Assembly: GCA_019925795.1 (NCBI GenBank)
Contig: CM034297.1
Coordinates: forward strand, 45,654,683 to 45,718,682
Reading direction: 5' to 3'
Length of the DNA: 64,000 nucleotides
From: Dendrobium chrysotoxum
Lineage: Eukaryota; Streptophyta; Magnoliopsida; Asparagales; Orchidaceae
In this document: positions 58,444 through 64,000 of the stretch, piece by piece
How positions within the stretch are numbered: the stretch's first letter is position 1
Layout of the letters: every line of letters begins with the position of its first letter
Notes under the pieces: model-generated
What the model was told of the DNA's origin: nothing
Seen by the model: only the letters and a program-made list of their open reading frames with translations
The model's database searches: none
Position numbers and translations under genes: made by a program

Positions 58444-61428
58444 ATGATGAAGAAAAGTGATATTGTTAATTCAAAATCACCAGAAGAATTTGGTAGCCAT
58501 GGAAACTCTGATGATGAATTTGAGGAATACAGTGAGGAAGAAATTCTTAGTGAAGAAGAATCAAATGAAAACTTGTGCATGCCACCGAATAAAGAAGGCT
58601 TTATTGATAAATTAAGTAAGGTAGAAGGTTCATGTGCAGAAGAACCAAATGAATATGGTTCATCTGATGAAGAATCAGCTGAAGAAGTTCCTTGTGGAGA
58701 TGAGTCCGATGATGAAGATTCATGTCCAGAAGAATCAAATGAAGAAAATTTAGATGAAGGACCTGAAGCAGCATCTGCAGAATACCCAGAATCAGCTGAA
58801 GAAGTTCCTTGTGGAGATGAATCCGATGATGAAGATTCATGTCCAGAAGAATCAAATGAAGAAAATTTAGATGAAGGACCTGAAGCAGCATCTGCAGAAT
58901 ACCCAACAGAGGGGATGACTTTAGAAGAAGCCAGTGATGAAGATCCAACAGATGTATCATTTGAAGAGATTATTGAAGAAGAGTTCTATGAGGAATCATA
59001 TGAGGAACCTAATGGAGAAGAGCCGTTGATGGGTTCTATGGATCAGCTACCCCCTGTTATTATCAGTGATGGGGTCTCTAATTTGCTTGAACAGAAGAAA
59101 GCATCAGATCATGCGCGTTCAGAATCAAAAACTTCTGTTGAGTCTTCTTGTAATCAATGTCTGAGGGAATCTAGTAACCTCTCTATAGATGCAATTGTTT
59201 CCAAGCAACAGGACGATCCATCGGCCTCTATCAAGAAAAGGCGAAGTAGATGGGATATCAAGGCTGAGGCTCCAATGCCAGTAAATGAGAGTGGTGACCT
59301 AGGTATAAAAAGGACGACTAGATGGTCCAGTGATACAAAGGCTGAGGCTCCAATACTAGTGAATGATAATGCTGACCTCAAGAAAAGAAGGAAGACTAGA
59401 TGGTCCAGTGATGAAACTCAGTTAAACATGCCATGTACGCTGAAGCTTCTGGACTCTGTTAAGGATATTTTATCCAACACCGACAATGACCAACGCATAC
59501 AAAGATTGAATGGAGAGATTCAAGCAATAAACCAAATGCTGGGGGGTAGTGTGATAGTAAATGAGCAGCCACAGGAAGAAAGTTCCCCATCTCCACAACC
59601 TAATGATGATGGTCTTGATTCTAGGATATATACAAGTGAATTTAGGCACCTCGTGAGGCTCTTGAAGCAGAAGCTTGCGATCATATCTGAACTTACAAAG
59701 AGTCAGAAGAATGATAAACCTAAACATCATTCAAATCATACTATATTCAACAAGAAGTTATACCTACCTGTGAAAGAATATCCCAATTATAACTTTATTG
59801 GTCTTATACTTGGTCCAAATGGGAATTCGTTGAAAAAAATGGAGAAGGAGACAGGGGCTACTATTCTACTAAGAGGTAAAGGTTTACCTAGTAAGGATAA
59901 GAAAAACCAGTGTAGTGAGGATGACGACGACGAACATGTCCTTATACAATCTGACAACCGTATTGGTTTTGATGCTGCTGTAAGTATGGTGGAAAAGCTA
60001 TTGGTTCCAGTTGATGATCGGCATAATTATCACAAATCTGCCCAACTAAGAGAGCTTGCTGAATTAAGAGGAACTCGAAACGAAGGACAATTATGGGACG
60101 TTAAACAATGTGACATATGTGGTAAGTCAAGCCACCAAACTTCTGATTGCCCCCTTGTAGCAACTGAATTACAACCCAATGCTAACTTTCACACCGGGTC
60201 TGGAAGCTTATTTTCCTCTTTTAAAAGTTCATCAGCTTCTCCTTGCCCCTTGCCTTTTGTGGCTAATGCATTTGGTGATAAACCCCAGGAGGAGAGTAAA
60301 CCTGTAAGTCTCTTTGTAGGTCATCTTTCTCTATCCGTCAGTAAAGATAAATTGAAGGAGCTTTTCCTGCCTTATGGAGACCTTTGTTATGTGAGTGTGC
60401 TAATGGATAAGAGCACTGGCCAAAGCAAAGGGTGTGGCTTTGTTAGGTATACTAGTGCCAGTGATGCTGCAGTGGCTATCGCCAAAATGAATGGGTGTAT
60501 GATTGATGGTAAGAAACTAACAGTTAAAATAGCAGGAGCATCTCCGCCTTCTTTGTTTGCAGATCTGCCAAATTATCCTGGATTTGCTTCTATACCCCCT
60601 CCATCTTTGAATACGGATCTGCCAAATTTTCCTGGACTGGCTTCTATTCCTCCTCCATCTTCCAATGCAAATCTGCCAAATTTTCTTGGAACCCCCCATC
60701 CGTCTCTTTCAAATGCAAATCTGCCAAAATTTCTTGGATTTGCTCCTATTTCCCCTCCTTCAAATGCAAATCTGCCAAAATATCCTGAACTTCCTGCCAT
60801 TGCTGAAGTGAATCCTAAACCAAATTGTTGGCCAGGTCCTCCAGGATCTATACTTCTAGAATCAGGTATTTCTTACACCAAGAGCAGCTATAATTCATCA
60901 AATTACACTGAAAGTGTGCCTTTGCAATCTTCAACATCTTTTGGTTCCACATTCCAAACAACATCTCTTGGGAAGAATGGGCGCATGATGGATGGGAAAG
61001 TTACAGTAACAGGGACCCCTTCCCCATCGTTGAATGCAAATCTGCCAAATTATCCAGGATTTGCGGCTATTCCTCGAGATATTCCTGAATCAAATTGTTT
61101 GCCATGCCCTTCAGGTTCAATACCACCTGCATCAGGCACTTTTTTATCCAAGAGCAGTTATAATTTATTGAATTACACTGAAAGTGTGCCTTTTAGATCT
61201 TCAACATATCTTGGCTCCACATGCCAAACATCAATTTCAGCATCTCAATTTCCTGGTGTTACTGCCACTTCCAATGAACTCGCCACTTTTCCTGGTTTTC
61301 TGAAGAGCTTTGACCCTTCAAATCAACTTGATCAATCAACGCCTTCAAGCAGTCTATCATCTCCATCACCTTATTTTATTGGGAACTTCTCTAGCAAACA
61401 GATGAATCCAACATGGCGGGAACTATGA
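58444..61428 (+). CDS. SF1: SF1/BBP-like branch-point-binding splicing factor, divergent
   Basis: Intronless frame of 994 codons. ATG 58444 is the first in-frame ATG (another at 58447); a TGA lies upstream in frame at 58369. SF1/BBP proteins bind the intron branch point in early spliceosome assembly and contact U2AF65 in the nucleus. Domains: acidic N-terminus (to about 200) with a 39-residue duplication; three basic RW motifs at 264-270 (KKRRSRW), 288-294 (IKRTTRW) and 313-320 (KKRRKTRW), resembling U2AF-ligand motifs; SF1-type helical region about 355-425; KH-QUA2 436-545 with KLYLPVKEYPNYNFIGLILG; one CCHC knuckle (C556, C559, H564, C569); RRM 622-698 with RNP2 LFVGHL and RNP1 KGCGFVRY (662-669); then a proline-rich tail with LPN repeats. 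KH plus zinc plus RRM is the plant SF1 order. Odd: GPNG at 457-460 where SF1 has GPRG, and one knuckle, not two. Possibly a divergent paralogue. Confidence 0.9.
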   Translation: MMKKSDIVNSKSPEEFGSHGNSDDEFEEYSEEEILSEEESNENLCMPPNKEGFIDKLSKVEGSCAEEPNEYGSSDEESAEEVPCGDESDDEDSCPEESNEENLDEGPEAASAEYPESAEEVPCGDESDDEDSCPEESNEENLDEGPEAASAEYPTEGMTLEEASDEDPTDVSFEEIIEEEFYEESYEEPNGEEPLMGSMDQLPPVIISDGVSNLLEQKKASDHARSESKTSVESSCNQCLRESSNLSIDAIVSKQQDDPSASIKKRRSRWDIKAEAPMPVNESGDLGIKRTTRWSSDTKAEAPILVNDNADLKKRRKTRWSSDETQLNMPCTLKLLDSVKDILSNTDNDQRIQRLNGEIQAINQMLGGSVIVNEQPQEESSPSPQPNDDGLDSRIYTSEFRHLVRLLKQKLAIISELTKSQKNDKPKHHSNHTIFNKKLYLPVKEYPNYNFIGLILGPNGNSLKKMEKETGATILLRGKGLPSKDKKNQCSEDDDDEHVLIQSDNRIGFDAAVSMVEKLLVPVDDRHNYHKSAQLRELAELRGTRNEGQLWDVKQCDICGKSSHQTSDCPLVATELQPNANFHTGSGSLFSSFKSSSASPCPLPFVANAFGDKPQEESKPVSLFVGHLSLSVSKDKLKELFLPYGDLCYVSVLMDKSTGQSKGCGFVRYTSASDAAVAIAKMNGCMIDGKKLTVKIAGASPPSLFADLPNYPGFASIPPPSLNTDLPNFPGLASIPPPSSNANLPNFLGTPHPSLSNANLPKFLGFAPISPPSNANLPKYPELPAIAEVNPKPNCWPGPPGSILLESGISYTKSSYNSSNYTESVPLQSSTSFGSTFQTTSLGKNGRMMDGKVTVTGTPSPSLNANLPNYPGFAAIPRDIPESNCLPCPSGSIPPASGTFLSKSSYNLLNYTESVPFRSSTYLGSTCQTSISASQFPGVTATSNELATFPGFLKSFDPSNQLDQSTPSSSLSSPSPYFIGNFSSKQMNPTWREL
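58672..58905 (+). repeat. 117-bp tandem duplication in SF1-like gene
   Basis: Two units (58672-58788, 58789-58905) starting GAATCAGCTGAAGAAGTTCC. I find one base difference near the start (GATGAGTCC against GATGAATCC). Adds 39 acidic residues (ESAEEVPCGDESDDEDSCPE...). Confidence 0.95.
60562..61210 (+). repeat. LPN repeats and a longer duplication in SF1-like C-terminus
   Basis: The motif N(A/T)(N/D)LP(N/K)(Y/F)PG(F/L) recurs at residues 708, 726, 744, 760, 777 and 867, with 16-18-residue spacing in the first five. A longer block (NC.P.P.GSI...SG...KSSYN..NYTESVP..SST..GST.QT) appears twice, near residues 797-845 and 882-935, so a unit including the sixth LPN was duplicated. Confidence 0.85.
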
Positions 61429-61548
61429 TCATCCTGCATTAAATTGAGTGTGTCAAATCAGATGCCTGTTTTCAGGTTTATGTTTCAAATCCATGACTGA
61501 AGATGCAGAACCTTTTTGTATTCATCTACCTTGGTGGAGCCGCAGTGA

Positions 61549-61554
61549 AATAAA
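61549..61554 (+). terminator. poly(A) signal of SF1-like gene
   Basis: AATAAA 121 bases after the stop codon, within a plausible 3' UTR. A possible intron acceptor CTGTTTTCAG lies at about 61467-61476. Confidence 0.6.
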
Positions 61555-61689
61555 GCTATTAGTACAGATTGTGAAGAAATATCCAAAGAGAAAAAAAAAA
61601 AGAAAAAAAAAAAGAAGAACCGCACTGAAAGAGCAAGGCAGTGACATATGCCTGGTTATAGCTTTACGATTGCTTTGGTTCATTTAGCA

Positions 61690-62229
61690 CTCGCGTTCTG
61701 CATGTTTGCTGAAATCATTTCTTAAGCATGGTCATGTAAATAGCTGGAGCATTTTTACGACAAATTGAATACTAATGAACCTAGATACCCGTTAGATTCC
61801 CGCTGAACTAGCATGTTCCTTTTCCGATGTTCAATTTCTGTTTTAAATGCTTCTGCATTGCTAGTTAGCTTTAATCCTTGTAACTGGGACAACATGCTAC
61901 TGTTTTTCGAAAGAAACTTATGACTGCCATGTATATTAACCATTCTCTTTATCCGTTGTGTTCTGTTTGTGTTAACGTTTTTAAGGCCTTCACATATGTG
62001 CTCTATTTGAGCCTTGCAAGGATTTGAATCAGAAGCATATTATGGTATAACTTCAAAACTTCAACATCTTTAGGTGCAAAGGCTGCTTTAGCATCTATTG
62101 ACATATATGATTTTATATTCACTATTATAATGGATCTTTATGTCTAATTGATACCGTTAATTCCTTATGAGACCCTTAATGTAGGAAGACTTGCCACTCA
62201 GTCTCATAGATCACATGTGATTATGTTGC
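61690..62229. other. 3' flank of SF1-like gene, no gene seen
   Basis: Mixed composition, no supported coding frame before the Gypsy integrase scrap. Confidence 0.4.
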
Positions 62230-63270
62230 CTCAATTATGAGGAAGCTTATAAGGTCATGTTCGAGGCGTATTCTGGTCTGTGGCGCCCGTTAATATGATC
62301 CTATGATGAAGCTTGAGGTTAAGCATTGTGGTTACTACTGTTCCACTAAGATCTAGGATTGCATGTGCCATGCTTGCACATGCCACTATTACGAAATTCA
62401 TAGCAGTTTTACAACAACCTTCATATTGTATCCTCATGGAATTTTAAGAGCAGAGGTATGAATATCAGTGTCTAATGACCCTCCTAAGGGTCATAAGTTT
62501 ATCTTTGTAGCTGCTAATCACTTCTCAAAGTGTGTGAAAACCAACATAGACCGCTCAGGTAGGCATCTTTTGATACTATTTTTTTATCATTTTTTGTGCC
62601 TTAATATATTATCACGAATAATGGCATCTTCTTTCAGAGCATCAAGATTTTCATATTCCCTCATTGATACCAAATCAACTAGCAATACCTGGGTTCAAGG
62701 TTAGTTGAGGCTTTGAATAAAATCCAGGTTTAACTCATTAAGAACCTCCTGGACAAGAAGTTTGAGTGGTATGATAGGTAGATGTTGGCATTATGGGCCT
62801 ACAGGAACAACGATCATATGCACATGACAGTTTAGACCTTATGCGCTTTGATTTTTGGAGATGAAGTTGTTCTTCCCCTGGGAATTGAGGTTCCTTCATT
62901 ACATGTAGCCCTTGAACTCTAGTTATCCCATGAAGTGAATATCAATTTTGGTTAATAAAACTTGATGGCTTAGATGAGTTGAGATTGCGAGCTATTCAAG
63001 ACGTCTGGTTATTCTTAAGACTATAAGACTCAAGATAATGATCATTTGGTCTGATTAATAACTTTTGTGGTCTAGGAGCATACTCCCATTCTTTGCTTTC
63101 TTGTTGTCACCCATTGGCATCGAGGTGATGAGTTTGAGTCAACTTTGGAAGGACTCTTCATCATAGAGTAAGCATATTACCTATTTGTTTTATTGTTTAG
63201 GGTATATCCCATTCCTCTAATCAATTGGTATTATTTGAAGAAGTATCATGCATAAATGAAGGCTTTTTAA
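62230..63270 (+). pseudogene. Ty3/Gypsy integrase fragment
   Basis: Plus-strand pieces in integrase order: zinc-binding region remnant (GYYCSTKI-stop-DCMCHACTCH, about 62330-62390), core start DPPKGHKFIFVAANHFSKCVKT (about 62478-62543), then in a shifted frame VEALNKIQV, LIKNLLDKKFEWYDR, LALWAYRNN, TLCALIFGDEVVLPLGIEVP (about 62700-62905), and the C-terminal GDEFESTLEGLFIIE ... PLINWYYLKKYHA (63127-63260). The last motifs are typical of plant Gypsy integrases without a chromodomain. Several stops and frame changes. Confidence 0.82.
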
Positions 63271-64000
63271 GCCCTTTTGCATTCTTGTGAGTATGGTATG
63301 GGTTAATAGAACTAACTCGACCTCATCTATTGAGGGCATTAACATGGACAAAGTAAACATCCTTTGACTTGCAACCTCTGTGTTGAGAGACACTCCTTCC
63401 TAATATAGCTCTCATTGAGCTTGATTTTGGTTAAAAAAAAACTTGAAATTCCTCCTAGTTTAACTATCATTTATCATTAAGCTTTTTTACATGATATCAA
63501 AATAAAAATTCCTCCCATTTTAGATCTTGTCAGTTTAGTCTAGTTTACCAAAGTTTTAAATTACTCCCAGTCTAACTCTGGTGTATATGCTACTTAATGG
63601 AAGAAGGTATGAACTAGTCTCAAAATTTCTTAATAAATCCCTCCTAGAATATTAGAGCATTCAAACTTTCATGAAACTTTTCTTTTTATTGGCCTAACTG
63701 CTAACATTTAACTTCCCCATCTAATAAAAAATTGCCAAGGAGTAATATTCGTTATTCCAAGACCTAGCTAATCGAAATAATTTGGTGTGAATTCTCACCC
63801 ATTCTAATTTAGTTATTAAGTTTAACTTCTAGAGCATACAACTAACCTTAAATAAGTTTATAATGGAATGTGGATAAGAAAAAACCATGGAGACAAAAGA
63901 CTCTTTGGACCATTATAGCACTAAGAATGACGGTGATGCAGCGTTGTCCTCTCTCTTTAGGAAAAAGATATGAGGTAGTATTGCAGTGCTGGCACCACTG
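63271..64000 (+). other. probable 3' noncoding part of Gypsy element
   Basis: No coding frame. The words AAATTCCTCC(C/T)A and TTACTCCCAGTCTAAC recur at 63448, 63508 and 63562, a degenerate short repeat. Confidence 0.35.

Noticed and set aside
58601..58960. 119-codon leucine/histidine-rich minus-strand frame
   Set aside because: Antisense shadow of the acidic repeat of the SF1-like gene.
60517..60800. minus-strand frames with Gly/Arg repeats
   Set aside because: Antisense shadows of the LPN repeats in the SF1-like gene.

Overview
The window looks like nuclear DNA of a flowering plant, probably a eudicot. It is strongly AT-rich and full of plant-type retroelements: a Ty1/Copia element of the Sirevirus kind, several Ty3/Gypsy remnants, RTE-type LINEs and small inverted-repeat DNA elements. 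The one intact gene is an SF1/BBP-type splicing factor with the plant domain order (KH, zinc knuckle, RRM). I saw no rRNA, tRNA, CRISPR array or bacterial-type operon.

Layout, left to right. 1-10504: an old Sirevirus-like Copia element (5' LTR cut by the window edge, gag, pol, env-like ORF, 3' LTR), all reading frames broken. It sits directly in the protease codons of a minus-strand Gypsy element (10505 to about 18276), which is also interrupted by a nearly complete RTE LINE (11120-14280, 15-bp target-site duplication). 21376-26653: a minus-strand LTR element with only a gag region between two 1.8-kb LTRs. 26654-36085: AT-rich intergenic DNA with two inverted-repeat elements (29571-29842 and 30606-31659). 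36098-45045: a plus-strand Gypsy element whose 5' LTR is apparently split by a 4.4-kb insertion made of two LTR copies head to tail with no internal region (36567-40957); that insertion itself carries a 142-bp LINE fragment with a perfect 17-bp duplication.

45780-53190: mixed debris, namely a minus-strand Gypsy gag/protease scrap, a LINE 3' end, two Copia-like LTR pieces each carrying the same roughly 30-bp minisatellite, a solo Gypsy LTR between them, and inverted AT-rich repeats. 53441-56588: a second near-complete RTE LINE with its own target-site duplication. 58444-61428: the 994-residue SF1-like gene, plus strand, apparently intact, with a poly(A) signal at 61549. 62230-63270: a Gypsy integrase fragment, plus strand.

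The transposable elements do not work together; they form layers of nested insertions whose order can be read from their junctions. The most biologically interesting item is the SF1-like gene: three U2AF-ligand-like K/R-rich RW motifs, an altered KH loop (GPNG), one zinc knuckle, an RRM, and several recent-looking internal duplications. Boundaries were found by eye from repeat comparison and reading frames; no database search was possible.
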